In this document: positions 47,635 through 55,916 of the stretch, one piece after another
Numbering within the stretch: the first letter of the stretch is position 1
How the letters are laid out: every line of letters starts with the position of its first letter
Source: Pseudomonas luteola NBRC 103146
Lineage (GTDB): Bacteria > Pseudomonadota > Gammaproteobacteria > Pseudomonadales > Pseudomonadaceae
Length of the DNA: 64,000 nt
Reading direction: 5' to 3'
Assembly: GCF_002091675.1 (NCBI RefSeq)
Contig: NZ_BDAE01000003.1
Location: 372,001 to 436,000 of the forward strand
The notes under the pieces: model-generated
The model's database searches: none
What the model was told of the DNA's origin: nothing
The model's input: the letters and a program-made list of their open reading frames with translations, nothing else
Program-made: the position numbers and the translations under genes

Positions 47635-48779
47635 AAGGCTGCCTCCAGTGTGGAGCGAATGGCAGTGACGACACGCTCGAGCTCCTCGGCGGTCATGTCA
47701 GGAAATAGCGGTATCGAGCACAGTCGAGCTGAATTCCACTCGGTGTTTGGCAGGCTGACCTCTGGAAAGCGGTCCCGGTAATAACGCTGCAGGTGCGTTC
47801 CTATGAAATGAATACCGGTGCCGATATGGTTTGCCTGCAAGGCTTGCATGAAGGCATCGCGACCCAGACCACATTGCGCCGGATCGACGCGCACAATGAA
47901 AAGATGCCAGGCGTGGTCCTGAGGGTAGCTCGGAAGGCTCAGCGGCTGAATGGGAAGGCCGTTCAGCCGCTCCAGGTACATTTCGGCCAGCTGTTTGCGC
48001 TTGGCGTTAATCTCATCGATGCGATCCAGCTGGACGAGTGCAATGGCTGCGTTGATATCGGTCAGGTTGTACTTGAAGCCCGGCTCGATAACCTGAGCCT
48101 GGGGTTTTCGGCCATGGGTCATGCGGTCATAGGCATCGACGCCCAAGCCGTGAAACTTCAATGTGCGGATGCGGTTAGCCAATGCTTCGTCATCCGTTAC
48201 AAAAAGTCCGCCTTCTGCACATGTCAGATTCTTGATGGCATGAAAGGAGAAGATGGCGGTGTTCCGAGCGCCAATCAGGCGGCCCCGGTAGCGTGTACCT
48301 ATTGCGTGGGCAGCGTCTTCAATGACGGGAATGCCATGGCGCTCGGCCAGTGCGTAGAGCGGATCCAGGTCAAAGGCTGCACCGGCGTAATGAACCGGAA
48401 TGATCGCTTTCGTTCGGGGCGTGATGGAGGCTTCGATACGCGCTGCATCGGTCATCAAGGTATCGCGATCGATGTCTACGAACACAGGAGTTGCGCCCAG
48501 CAGGCAGATCAGGTTTGCGGTAGATACCCAGGTCTGGGAGGGCGTGATGACCTCATCCCCTGGACCAATACCCAGGGCTATCAATGCCAAGTGCATACCT
48601 GCCGTTGCCGAAGAGAGTGCGACGGCATGGTGGCAGCCCAGATACTCGCAGAAGCGCTGCTCCAACTCCTGATTTTGAGGGCCGGTGGTGATCCAGCCGG
48701 AGCGGAGCACGGCATTGACGGCCGCAATTTCCTCATCGCCTATGCTTGGACGTGAGAAAGGAAGAAAGGTAGTTGACAT
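47631..48779 (-). CDS. arnB: ArnB, UDP-Ara4O aminotransferase
   Basis: A 382-residue DegT/DnrJ/EryC1 aminotransferase. The PLP Lys is in [15 protein letters not shown] (Lys183), with [13 protein letters not shown] and [13 protein letters not shown] around the cofactor. It converts UDP-L-Ara4O to UDP-L-Ara4N with glutamate as donor. It is the first gene of the operon arnB-arnC-arnA-arnD-arnE-arnF-ugd-arnT. The 245-base gap to the divergent ClC gene must carry the arn promoter, but I could not assign a PmrA or PhoP box with confidence. Confidence 0.96.
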   Translation of the reverse strand: MSTTFLPFSRPSIGDEEIAAVNAVLRSGWITTGPQNQELEQRFCEYLGCHHAVALSSATAGMHLALIALGIGPGDEVITPSQTWVSTANLICLLGATPVFVDIDRDTLMTDAARIEASITPRTKAIIPVHYAGAAFDLDPLYALAERHGIPVIEDAAHAIGTRYRGRLIGARNTAIFSFHAIKNLTCAEGGLFVTDDEALANRIRTLKFHGLGVDAYDRMTHGRKPQAQVIEPGFKYNLTDINAAIALVQLDRIDEINAKRKQLAEMYLERLNGLPIQPLSLPSYPQDHAWHLFIVRVDPAQCGLGRDAFMQALQANHIGTGIHFIGTHLQRYYRDRFPEVSLPNTEWNSARLCSIPLFPDMTAEELERVVTAIRSTLEAAL

Positions 48780-49024
48780 GTCTGTATCCCGTAACGGTCA
48801 TGACACTACCTGCGCCATGCACATACATCGCGCTCAGGTAGAAACCGCCAAATTTTGGGATGACAAGCTTGCGTGGCTTTGCAGGTTATATGGAGAAATG
48901 ATGGAGACCACGGATGACAGGGCTTGTGAAATGCTTAAACCCACCGGTCTTCAGGCAGTCGAACCACCCAACGTATCCTTAAATACTTTGTTACAATTGC
49001 TGGGCCAACCTATTTTATGTGCTT

Positions 49025-50407
49025 ATGAGCGACTCGAGCGATCCTGCTGCCCCTGACCACAGGGAAACATCTACACACCGCGCTGCGGCATCTCAAGCAC
49101 CCCAACAGCGCCATCAACGGTTTCGCTCCATTCGGCAACGCCTGGCGTTTTGGGTCGGCGCGCTGCTGGTGGGTTTACTGGCGCTGGCTTTTGCGTGGCT
49201 GGCTGATCATGCCTTTCAGCTCTTTCAGCGTCTGTTGAATCACAGCCACTTATGGCCGTGGTTGGTGACACCCGCAGGATTTGCCCTGTTGGTCTGGCTG
49301 ACACAGGGGTGGCTGCGTAATGCCAGGGGAAGCGGCATTCCACAAGTGATTGCAGCGCTGGAAAAGCCCTCTGGTCAGTTCAGGGCGGCAGTGTTGGCCT
49401 GGCCGATCGCACTCGCGAAGATGATACTGACATTGCTTGCCCTGCTAGTGGGGGCCTCGGTTGGTCGCGAGGGGCCAACCGTACATTTGGGCGCCTCGGT
49501 ACTGTATGGCTTTGGTCGGCGGCTGGGCCTGTACGAGCGAAAGACGGTTTCCGGACTGATCCTCGCTGGTGGTGCCGCAGGCATTGCTGCCGCATTCAAC
49601 ACGCCGCTAGCAGGCGTGGTGTTTGCCATCGAAGAGTTGAGCCATACTTTCGAGCAGCGCTTCAGCGGGCTGGTACTGACGGCTGTGGTGATTGGCGGTA
49701 TGGTCACGCTGGGTCTGGTCGGGCCTTATACCTATTTTGGCGTTATCAGTGCCAGCCTGCCCTGGGGCGATGCCTGGGTGGCGGTAGTCATATGCGGGCT
49801 GGCAGGCGGCCTGTTGGGTGGGGGGTATGCACGGCTGGTCATTCCAACATCCCACGGCTGGCTTGGAAGGTTGGGCGCTATCCGCTCACGCTTCCCGGTT
49901 CGGTTTGCCGCCGTCTGTGGATTACTGGTCGCCTGTCTAGGGGCACTGTCCGGCCAGCATGTCTTTGGTACCGGCTACGAGGAAACACGTGCCATTCTGG
50001 AAGGGCACCCTATAACCGATCAGGACTTTCTCATCTGGAAATTTCTGGCCAACGTGGTTTCTTATTTGGCAGGCATTCCCGGCGGGCTCTTTTCGCCTTC
50101 GCTCACGGTAGGCGCCAGCTTTGCGCCCTGGCTGGTCGATTGGCTGCCTGATGTCACCCTGCAGACCGGTGCGCTTCTGGGCATGGCGGCCTACCTCACG
50201 GGCGTTACCCGGACACCGCTCACCTCGACTGTCATTACCTTGGAGCTGGCCCACAGCCCTGACATGGCGATCCCTGTGCTGGCGACGTGTCTGCTGGCGA
50301 ATGGTGTGTCTGGCTGGCTTTCGCCCACCTCGCTTTATCATGCGTTGGCTCAACAGATCCTGCATGCGGTGGAGCCTGAAGCGTCGAAGCCTACCAAGTG
50401 TGATTGA
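49025..50407 (+). CDS. ClC-family chloride/proton antiporter
   Basis: A 460-residue membrane protein with the ClC signatures: GSGIPQV (102-106 for GSGIP), GREGPTVHLG with gating Glu149, and GIPGGLFSPSL. The proton-transfer position is kept in FAIEELSHTF (Glu203-204), which favours exchange transport over a channel. N-terminal residues 1-35 are polar and variable. The start is ATG 49025; the GTG at 49019 is in frame but less likely. No ribosome site is obvious. ClC exchangers support acid resistance and anion balance. It is divergent from arnB. Confidence 0.9.
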   Translation: MSDSSDPAAPDHRETSTHRAAASQAPQQRHQRFRSIRQRLAFWVGALLVGLLALAFAWLADHAFQLFQRLLNHSHLWPWLVTPAGFALLVWLTQGWLRNARGSGIPQVIAALEKPSGQFRAAVLAWPIALAKMILTLLALLVGASVGREGPTVHLGASVLYGFGRRLGLYERKTVSGLILAGGAAGIAAAFNTPLAGVVFAIEELSHTFEQRFSGLVLTAVVIGGMVTLGLVGPYTYFGVISASLPWGDAWVAVVICGLAGGLLGGGYARLVIPTSHGWLGRLGAIRSRFPVRFAAVCGLLVACLGALSGQHVFGTGYEETRAILEGHPITDQDFLIWKFLANVVSYLAGIPGGLFSPSLTVGASFAPWLVDWLPDVTLQTGALLGMAAYLTGVTRTPLTSTVITLELAHSPDMAIPVLATCLLANGVSGWLSPTSLYHALAQQILHAVEPEASKPTKCD

Positions 50408-50435
50408 GATCACACCGTAACAGCTGTTCTTCAGA

Positions 50436-50453
50436 CTGTCACAGTGTTGTCAG
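50436..50453 (+). promoter_or_regulatory. Candidate Pho box upstream of phoD
   Basis: CTGTCAC and TTGTCAG form a direct repeat 11 bases apart, matching the PhoB consensus (CTGTCAT twice with a four-base spacer) at six and five of seven positions. It lies about 45 bases before the phoD start. A third, weaker unit CTGTTCT lies 12 bases upstream. Confidence 0.5.
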
Positions 50454-50496
50454 GCGTTTTCGCTAAACCCATTCGCTCCAATAATCGTGGGAGCGC

Positions 50497-52053
50497 ATGA
50501 TGAGCACGTTCGATAATGGAAGACGGCGCCTGATCCAGGGGCTGGGCGTTGGACTGCTGCTGCCGGGAGTGGCACCTGCCGTGATCGCCGGCGCCAAGCA
50601 GCGTCCGCTGATGCTTGAAGGGGTTCAGTCAGGTGATGTTCAGGGCAACCGGGCCATTGTCTGGAGCCGCTGTGATCGTCCGGCGCGGATGATCGTCGAG
50701 TGGGACACCAAGGAGAGCTTTCGCCATCTGCGCCGAATGGTTTCGCCTGTGGTGACAGCCGACACGGATTACACTGCGCGCATGGACTTGCGCGGACTTC
50801 CCGCTGATCAATCCATTTTCTATCGGGTTCGTTTCGAAGATATTTACAGCGGTGCGCAGAGCGAGCCTGTCTTTGGACATTTGCGTAGCGCACCGACGCA
50901 TCGTACCGATATCCGCTTCGTCTGGAGCGGCGACACGGTCGGGCAGGGATTTGGTATCAACCCCGATATCGGTGGCATGCGCATCTATGAGGCCATGCGT
51001 CGCCGACAGCCGGACTTCTTCCTGCACAGTGGCGATACCATCTATGCAGACGGCCCGCTAGAAGCTAAGACCACGACGGTGGAAGGCAAGGTCTGGCGCA
51101 ACATCACCACAGAGGCCAAGAGCAAGGTTGCCGAGACGGTCGATGAATATCGTGGCAATTATCGCTACAACCTGATGGACGAAAATGTCCGTCGGTTCAA
51201 TGCTGAAGTCCCGCAGATCTGGCAGTGGGATGACCACGAGACCACCAATAACTGGTCTTCTACTAAAGTGCTGGATGACCGTTACACCGTAAAGGACATC
51301 AACGTACTGGCCAGGCGGTCGCGTCAGGCGTATCTGGAATATGCCCCCATGCGGCTGCAACAGCGTGATGATGCCGGACGCATCTATCGCAAGATCAGCT
51401 ACGGTCCTCGGCTGGATATCTTCGTGCTGGACATGCGGACCTACCGGGGCGGGAACAGCACCAACCTGCAACCCAATGAGGGGCCAGACACTGCTTTCAT
51501 GGGGCGCACGCAACTCGAGTGGCTCAAGCAGGGGCTCACGGAGTCTACGGCTACCTGGAAGGTCATTGCGGCAGACATGCCCATTGGCCTGGAAGTCCCT
51601 GATGGGGTAGATGCAGCAGGAATGCCTCGTTGGGAAGCCATTGCCAATGGCGACGGCGGTGCACCCTTGGGTCGCGAACTGGAAATTGCAGAGCTCTTAC
51701 GTTACATCCGCCGGTGGAATATCAACAATACGGTCTGGCTGACTGCAGATGTGCACTACTGTGCGGCTCACCACTACCACCCCAACCGGGCAGCCTTCCA
51801 GGATTTCGAGCCCTTTTGGGAGTTCGTGGCAGGCCCCCTCAATGCCGGTGCATTCGGGCCCAACAAGCTGGACAACACTTTCGGGCCGGAGGCCGTGTTT
51901 GTGAAGGCGCCACCGGTAGCCAACAGCTCGCCGCTGTCGGGCTTCCAATTCTTTGGCGAGGTCAATATCGAAGGGCACAGCGGTGATCTGACCGTGACCC
52001 TGCGAGATCTGGATGGAAAGGCGGTATTCGAAAAGACGCTTCAGGCTGTTTAA
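50497..52053 (+). CDS. phoD: PhoD-family alkaline phosphatase/phosphodiesterase, Tat-exported
   Basis: A 518-residue protein. A Tat signal (NGRRRLIQGLGVGLLLPGVAPAVIA) is followed by the PhoD N-terminal and metallophosphatase domains. Metal-site segments are VWSGDTVGQG, FFLHSGDTIYADGP, WDDHETTNNW and DVHYCAAHHYHP. PhoD enzymes use iron and calcium and release phosphate from mono- and diesters in the periplasm or outside. ATG 50500, three bases later, has better spacing from GGGAG and may be the true start. A candidate Pho box lies upstream; a hairpin follows. Confidence 0.92.
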   Translation: MMSTFDNGRRRLIQGLGVGLLLPGVAPAVIAGAKQRPLMLEGVQSGDVQGNRAIVWSRCDRPARMIVEWDTKESFRHLRRMVSPVVTADTDYTARMDLRGLPADQSIFYRVRFEDIYSGAQSEPVFGHLRSAPTHRTDIRFVWSGDTVGQGFGINPDIGGMRIYEAMRRRQPDFFLHSGDTIYADGPLEAKTTTVEGKVWRNITTEAKSKVAETVDEYRGNYRYNLMDENVRRFNAEVPQIWQWDDHETTNNWSSTKVLDDRYTVKDINVLARRSRQAYLEYAPMRLQQRDDAGRIYRKISYGPRLDIFVLDMRTYRGGNSTNLQPNEGPDTAFMGRTQLEWLKQGLTESTATWKVIAADMPIGLEVPDGVDAAGMPRWEAIANGDGGAPLGRELEIAELLRYIRRWNINNTVWLTADVHYCAAHHYHPNRAAFQDFEPFWEFVAGPLNAGAFGPNKLDNTFGPEAVFVKAPPVANSSPLSGFQFFGEVNIEGHSGDLTVTLRDLDGKAVFEKTLQAV

Positions 52054-52067
52054 TCAGGCTGTAAAAC

Positions 52068-52091
52068 AAAGGGCTGAATGATCAGCCCTTT
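52068..52091. terminator. Terminator hairpin between phoD and prfC
   Basis: AAAGGGCTGA at 52068-52077 pairs with TCAGCCCTTT at 52082-52091 around ATGA, ten perfect pairs. It sits between the convergent ends of phoD and prfC and can serve both. Confidence 0.75.
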
Positions 52092-52100
52092 GCCTCATGC

Positions 52101-53684
52101 TTAGTGATGTTCCCGCGTCGCGCGGAATTTTATGTCAGGCCAGCGCTCTTCCATCAGGCTCAGGTTGACACGAGTCGGCGCAAGGTAGGTCAGGTGACCG
52201 CCGCCATCCACGGACAGGTTCTCCATGGCCTTGTTCTTGAATTCCTCAAGTTTCTTCTTGTCGCTGCATTCGATCCAGCGGGCAGACCAGACGTTGATCG
52301 GCTCGTAGACGCATTCCACCTTGTATTCTTCCTTCAGGCGGCTGGCAACGACGTCGAACTGCAGCACACCGACGGCGCCCAGAATGATGTCGTTGTTGCG
52401 CTCGGGGAAGAACACCTGGGTCGCGCCTTCCTCTGCCAGCTCCTGCAGGCCCTGGCGGAGCTGCTTGGACTTGAGCGGGTCCTTCAGGCGTACGCGGCGG
52501 AACAGTTCAGGCGCAAAGTGCGGAATACCGGTAAAGCCGAGGCTCTCACCTTCGGTAAAGGTATCGCCGATCTGGATGGTGCCGTGGTTGTGCAAGCCGA
52601 TGATGTCGCCTGCAAAGGCTTCTTCCAGTTGTTCACGCTCGGAAGAGAAGAACGTCAGGGCGTCAGCAATCTTGATGTCCTTGCCGATCCGCACATGGCG
52701 CAGTTTCATGCCTTTTTCATACTTGCCGGAGCAGATCCGCATAAAGGCAATCCGGTCACGGTGCTTGGGATCCATGTTTGCCTGGATCTTGAATACGAAA
52801 CCACTGAATTTCTCTTCGACCGGCTGTACGTCACGCTCGTTGGTCGCGCGCGAAAGCGGCTGTGGCGCCCAGTCCACGACCGCGTCCAGGACGTGATCGA
52901 CACCGAAGTTGCCCAGGGCTGTACCAAAGAAGACCGGTGTCATCTGGCCCTTTAAAAATTCATCTGTATTGAATTCATGGCACGCGCCCTGAACCAGTTC
53001 GAGCTGCTCGACGAAATCATCGTACAGGTCACCCAGGTGAGTACGGGCTTCGTCCGAGTCCAGCTTTTCAATGACGCGGGTTGCGATACGCTCATGGCCG
53101 TGGCCAGGGGTATAGACAAAGATCTTGTCTTCGGAGAGGTGATACACCCCTTTGAAATCACGGTAGGAGCCAATCGGCCAGGTAATCGGGGCCGCCTTGA
53201 TTTTCAGGACAGCTTCGATCTCGTCGAGCAGCTCGATCGGATCGCGAATGTCACGGTCCAGCTTGTTCACAAAGCTGACAATGGGTGTATCGCGCAGACG
53301 GCAGACGTCCATCAGGGCAATCGTGCGGGGCTCAACGCCTTTACCGCCATCGAGCACCATCAGGGCAGAGTCGACCGCCGTCAGGGTGCGGTAGGTGTCT
53401 TCCGAGAAGTCTTCGTGACCGGGCGTGTCGAGCAGGTTGATCATGTGCTCGCGATAGGGGAACTGCATGACCGACGTGGTAATGGAGATACCACGCTGCT
53501 TTTCCATCTCCATCCAGTCGGAGGTGGCATGGCGGTCGGATTTACGTGATTTAACGGTTCCGGCCACGGCAATGGCTTGCCCCATCAGGAGGAGCTTCTC
53601 GGTGATGGTGGTCTTACCGGCGTCCGGGTGGGAAATGATGGCGAAAGTGCGCCGCTTGGCGACTTCGGCGGCCTGCTTGGTCAT
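52101..53684 (-). CDS. prfC: PrfC, peptide chain release factor 3
   Basis: A 527-residue translational GTPase from ATG at 53682-53684 ([32 protein letters not shown]). G motifs are HPDAGKTT (G1), RGISITTSV (G2), DTPGHEDF (G3) and NKLD (G4). PrfC/RF3 helps recycle RF1 and RF2 from the ribosome and takes part in post-peptidyl-transfer quality control. The open frame continues upstream to 53801, but the added residues read across a hairpin and are not family sequence. An extended -10 element lies 35 bases upstream. Confidence 0.95.
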   Translation of the reverse strand: MTKQAAEVAKRRTFAIISHPDAGKTTITEKLLLMGQAIAVAGTVKSRKSDRHATSDWMEMEKQRGISITTSVMQFPYREHMINLLDTPGHEDFSEDTYRTLTAVDSALMVLDGGKGVEPRTIALMDVCRLRDTPIVSFVNKLDRDIRDPIELLDEIEAVLKIKAAPITWPIGSYRDFKGVYHLSEDKIFVYTPGHGHERIATRVIEKLDSDEARTHLGDLYDDFVEQLELVQGACHEFNTDEFLKGQMTPVFFGTALGNFGVDHVLDAVVDWAPQPLSRATNERDVQPVEEKFSGFVFKIQANMDPKHRDRIAFMRICSGKYEKGMKLRHVRIGKDIKIADALTFFSSEREQLEEAFAGDIIGLHNHGTIQIGDTFTEGESLGFTGIPHFAPELFRRVRLKDPLKSKQLRQGLQELAEEGATQVFFPERNNDIILGAVGVLQFDVVASRLKEEYKVECVYEPINVWSARWIECSDKKKLEEFKNKAMENLSVDGGGHLTYLAPTRVNLSLMEERWPDIKFRATREHH

Positions 53685-53718
53685 GGAGGCTGATGTCCGG
53701 TGGATACTTAAACCGGCG

Positions 53719-53727
53719 ATTATAGCA
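53719..53727 (-). promoter_or_regulatory. Candidate extended -10 promoter element of prfC
   Basis: On the minus strand TGCTATAAT forms a TGN-TATAAT extended -10, placing transcription start about 28 bases before the prfC ATG. There is no good -35; that position is taken by a stable hairpin. Confidence 0.5.
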
Positions 53728-53764
53728 AGCCAAAAGGCCTGTAGGTTCAGGCCTTTTGGCTTTT
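53727..53764. terminator. Hairpin between the GH5 gene and prfC
   Basis: GCCAAAAGGCCTG at 53729-53741 pairs with CAGGCCTTTTGGC at 53748-53760 around six bases, with two further A-T pairs outside and TTTT to the right. It lies just after the GH5 stop on the minus strand. The T-run is on the plus side, so efficiency for the minus strand is uncertain. Confidence 0.65.
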
Positions 53765-53821
53765 CAGACGAGTCTTGTTCAGCAGAGTGGCTCTGATGCA
53801 CTGGGCCACCCTGCCAGCGGT

Positions 53822-54889
53822 TTATTTAGGCCCTATTTCCGAGCAGCCCGAGTGTTTCACATACTTCTTGAGAATTGCCCACTGCGGACGCTCCTTGTTA
53901 TCCCGGGGTTCGATGGAGAGGGAATAGTCGCCCCAGCCCGGACCTGCTGCCCAGTATGTAGCTGGGATACATTCCTTCTGAAGGTGCGAGAGCATGTTAT
54001 CCATGACCTTCATCCAGCGGGGATCATCCCCTGGTGCACCAAACTCACCAATGTGGCCTTTCTTGTTATTGGCCTTGAGCCAGTCAATAAAAGGTTGAAC
54101 ACGTTTGACGCCAATCATGGGATCAAGCTGACTAGTGTCTTTGGATTCGTAGCGACCACCGGCATCAGCGTCGAAATACACATGAGCCGAGAAAATCAGA
54201 TTGTCCGCTGGATCCTTGAGGTTCAGCAGGCCTTTGTTTACATCAGGCCAGCGCGCGCTGCTTGACCAGAAGTTGCCCTCGATCACGATCGGACGGCTCT
54301 TATCGACGGAGCGGATGCCATCGATGCCGTACTGGGCCGCGGTGTCCCAGTGGTCTTCCACATCATGCGGCTCGTTCATGATGTCGTAGCCCAGCAGGGC
54401 AGGGTGCTTGCTCCAGGTTTTGGCGATCCGCTCCATGACGTCCTGGTAAGCCTCGTAGGGTACGCTCTCCGAACCAATGATCTGGTCGCGGTAACGCCCG
54501 TAGTTGTGCAGGTCCAGAATGACCTGCATCTTGTAGCGCTTGGCCGAGTCCAGCGTCTGGCTGATCAGGTCAGCGTACTGAGTGTCCAGCTCACCGTTGA
54601 GCTTGGGTTGCAGGCGCTCCCAGGTGATCGGGAAACGTACGACGCGAATCCCGCGATAGCCCCAGCGCCTGAAGTAGGAGTCGTCAGGAAAGAAGTAGTT
54701 GGTACCGTTCACACCCGGAAGCACCTGCGCCGCAAAGCCGGCACCCGAGAAATTCAGACCGATCATCTCGGCTGGGTAATCGGCCGCCGAGGCGGTATGG
54801 CTCATGAGCAGGGGAGCGAATGCTAGAAAGGCATATCGCTTGAGGTTGCGTTTGATTCGCCCGGTTCTATTCATCGAAATAAGTGCCAT
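53822..54889 (-). CDS. Secreted glycoside hydrolase family 5 (cellulase-like)
   Basis: A 355-residue protein with a long signal peptide (cationic start, [15 protein letters not shown]) and a GH5 TIM barrel. Markers are [26 protein letters not shown], acid/base Glu173 in [17 protein letters not shown] and nucleophile Glu282 in [12 protein letters not shown]. The family includes endo-beta-1,4-glucanases, mannanases and related enzymes; an endoglucanase is most likely here. No cellulose synthase or other plant-polymer gene is in the window. ATG 54874 is an alternative start. A hairpin and prfC follow on the same strand. Confidence 0.88.
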   Translation of the reverse strand: MALISMNRTGRIKRNLKRYAFLAFAPLLMSHTASAADYPAEMIGLNFSGAGFAAQVLPGVNGTNYFFPDDSYFRRWGYRGIRVVRFPITWERLQPKLNGELDTQYADLISQTLDSAKRYKMQVILDLHNYGRYRDQIIGSESVPYEAYQDVMERIAKTWSKHPALLGYDIMNEPHDVEDHWDTAAQYGIDGIRSVDKSRPIVIEGNFWSSSARWPDVNKGLLNLKDPADNLIFSAHVYFDADAGGRYESKDTSQLDPMIGVKRVQPFIDWLKANNKKGHIGEFGAPGDDPRWMKVMDNMLSHLQKECIPATYWAAGPGWGDYSLSIEPRDNKERPQWAILKKYVKHSGCSEIGPK

Positions 54890-55145
54890 AAGCGTAATGG
54901 GCAGGCCAGAACTGTACCTGCAGGGTTAACATGGATAGCCTAATAGCAAAACCCGTCAAACGTGCTCTTTGAGCAGGTCGATTGACAAGGGGGCCGGCGG
55001 GGTTTGACGTAAAAATGTGATTGCCTATGGCTTTATTGAAAATACGTACAGCGATAGGAGCGGGAAGTAAACTCGATAAGCGTTAAAAAGCCATTAAGCT
55101 GAAAGCCTGAGCCGGACTCAGGACACAGGCTTTCAAGCCTGGCGC
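54890..55145. other. Non-coding stretch upstream of the GH5 gene, with a hairpin
   Basis: GAAAGCCTG at 55101-55109 can pair with CAGGCTTTC at 55126-55134, a likely end signal for the small minus-strand gene at 55146. No T-run is clear. The rest contains no gene I can support; it should include the GH5 promoter. Confidence 0.4.
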
Positions 55146-55337
55146 TTAGCAGGCATCCAGACGGAAGCAGACTCCTGTCCAGCGCTCAGCCTCCTCACGT
55201 GCATCCTGCTCGTTATCGAATTCGGCAATGACTCCGCCATGGGCGTAGAGCACCGCCCAGGTTTCCTTCAAGGCAACCTGCAACGAGTTGATGAATGATG
55301 GAGGCTCTACCGAGCCGTCGACTTCGATGCCAAACAT
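55146..55337 (-). CDS. Small protein of unknown function, 63 residues
   Basis: The frame from ATG at 55335-55337 gives MFGIEVDGSVEPPSF, then SLQVALKETWAVLYAHGGVIAEF and EQDAREEAERWTGVCFRLDAC. GGGAAA lies at a suitable distance before this ATG, while the longer frame to 55424 has an unlikely N-terminus. The acidic, amphipathic sequence without a membrane segment or signal peptide looks like a real cytoplasmic protein. I do not recognise a family. A small conserved gene near speC exists in Pseudomonas, but I cannot confirm that it is this one. Confidence 0.6.
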   Translation of the reverse strand: MFGIEVDGSVEPPSFINSLQVALKETWAVLYAHGGVIAEFDNEQDAREEAERWTGVCFRLDAC

Positions 55338-55916
55338 TTTGATTTCCCTATGAAATGAAGCAAAACATATTGTTGGAGTTTGGCCATATCCTTCCGTGAT
55401 GTAAGGCACTGCATGGCGACACACGAAGACCTGTGCGTCTTAATAAAGTTTACGCCTTGCCATATTTCTTTCATCTTTTTGGTGAGCGGCAGTATCCAAA
55501 TCTGGTTAGCACTCTCTCGCAAAAATCAATCTTTGTTGAAAATGCCTATCTGGCTTGAACGGGTTCTCTCAATTGCAGAGGAATCCTGACGGATTTTGGA
55601 ACATCGGTTCGCCTGGCCGGTCGGTTTTACGAGGAGGGTTCGTACCGGATCGAGGTAAATCAGACAGTCGTATGGGATTTTTGATTGATCTTGCGGGCGT
55701 GTAGTCCTAAAGTTCGCGCCCGAACGTCCATGCTGGAAACGATCCATCCGGCTCAAGTACTGACGACGAGACAGCAAGGTCAACGCTCTAGACATGTTGA
55801 CCTTTTTGCTTTCGGCGACGTGCCTTGGGAAGTAGGCGAACCAAAGTGGGGAAACGGATTAGGCGTTCAGCAATACCCCTACGAATCCATTTGTTCTGCC
55901 ATTGGGAGTCCGACGC
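55338..55916. other. Long leader/intergenic region before speC
   Basis: About 580 bases without a supported gene. It holds an intrinsic terminator at 55776-55807 and a small hairpin GTTCG-CGCC-CGAAC near 55708-55721. Possible uses are an attenuated speC leader or an independent small RNA. I recognise no known riboswitch class. Confidence 0.5.
55776..55807 (+). terminator. Intrinsic terminator in the leader of speC
   Basis: AAGGTCAAC at 55776-55784 pairs with GTTGACCTT at 55796-55804 around an 11-base loop, and the T-run continues to 55807. It is on the plus strand, 110 bases before the speC start, with no gene ending before it. Confidence 0.75.

Noticed and set aside
47793..48755. A 320-codon open frame on the plus strand inside arnB
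   Set aside because: Antisense shadow of arnB; no ribosome site and no recognisable domain.
48780..49024. PmrA or PhoP box for the arn operon
   Set aside because: Pieces such as CTTAAA and GTTTAAG occur, but no pair with the correct spacing, so I do not call a site.
48685..49056. Possible 123-residue (or 93-residue from 48778) gene between arnB and the ClC gene
   Set aside because: It overlaps the arnB start on the other strand and runs into the ClC start, has no good ribosome site and no recognisable features; the region is more likely the shared promoter region.
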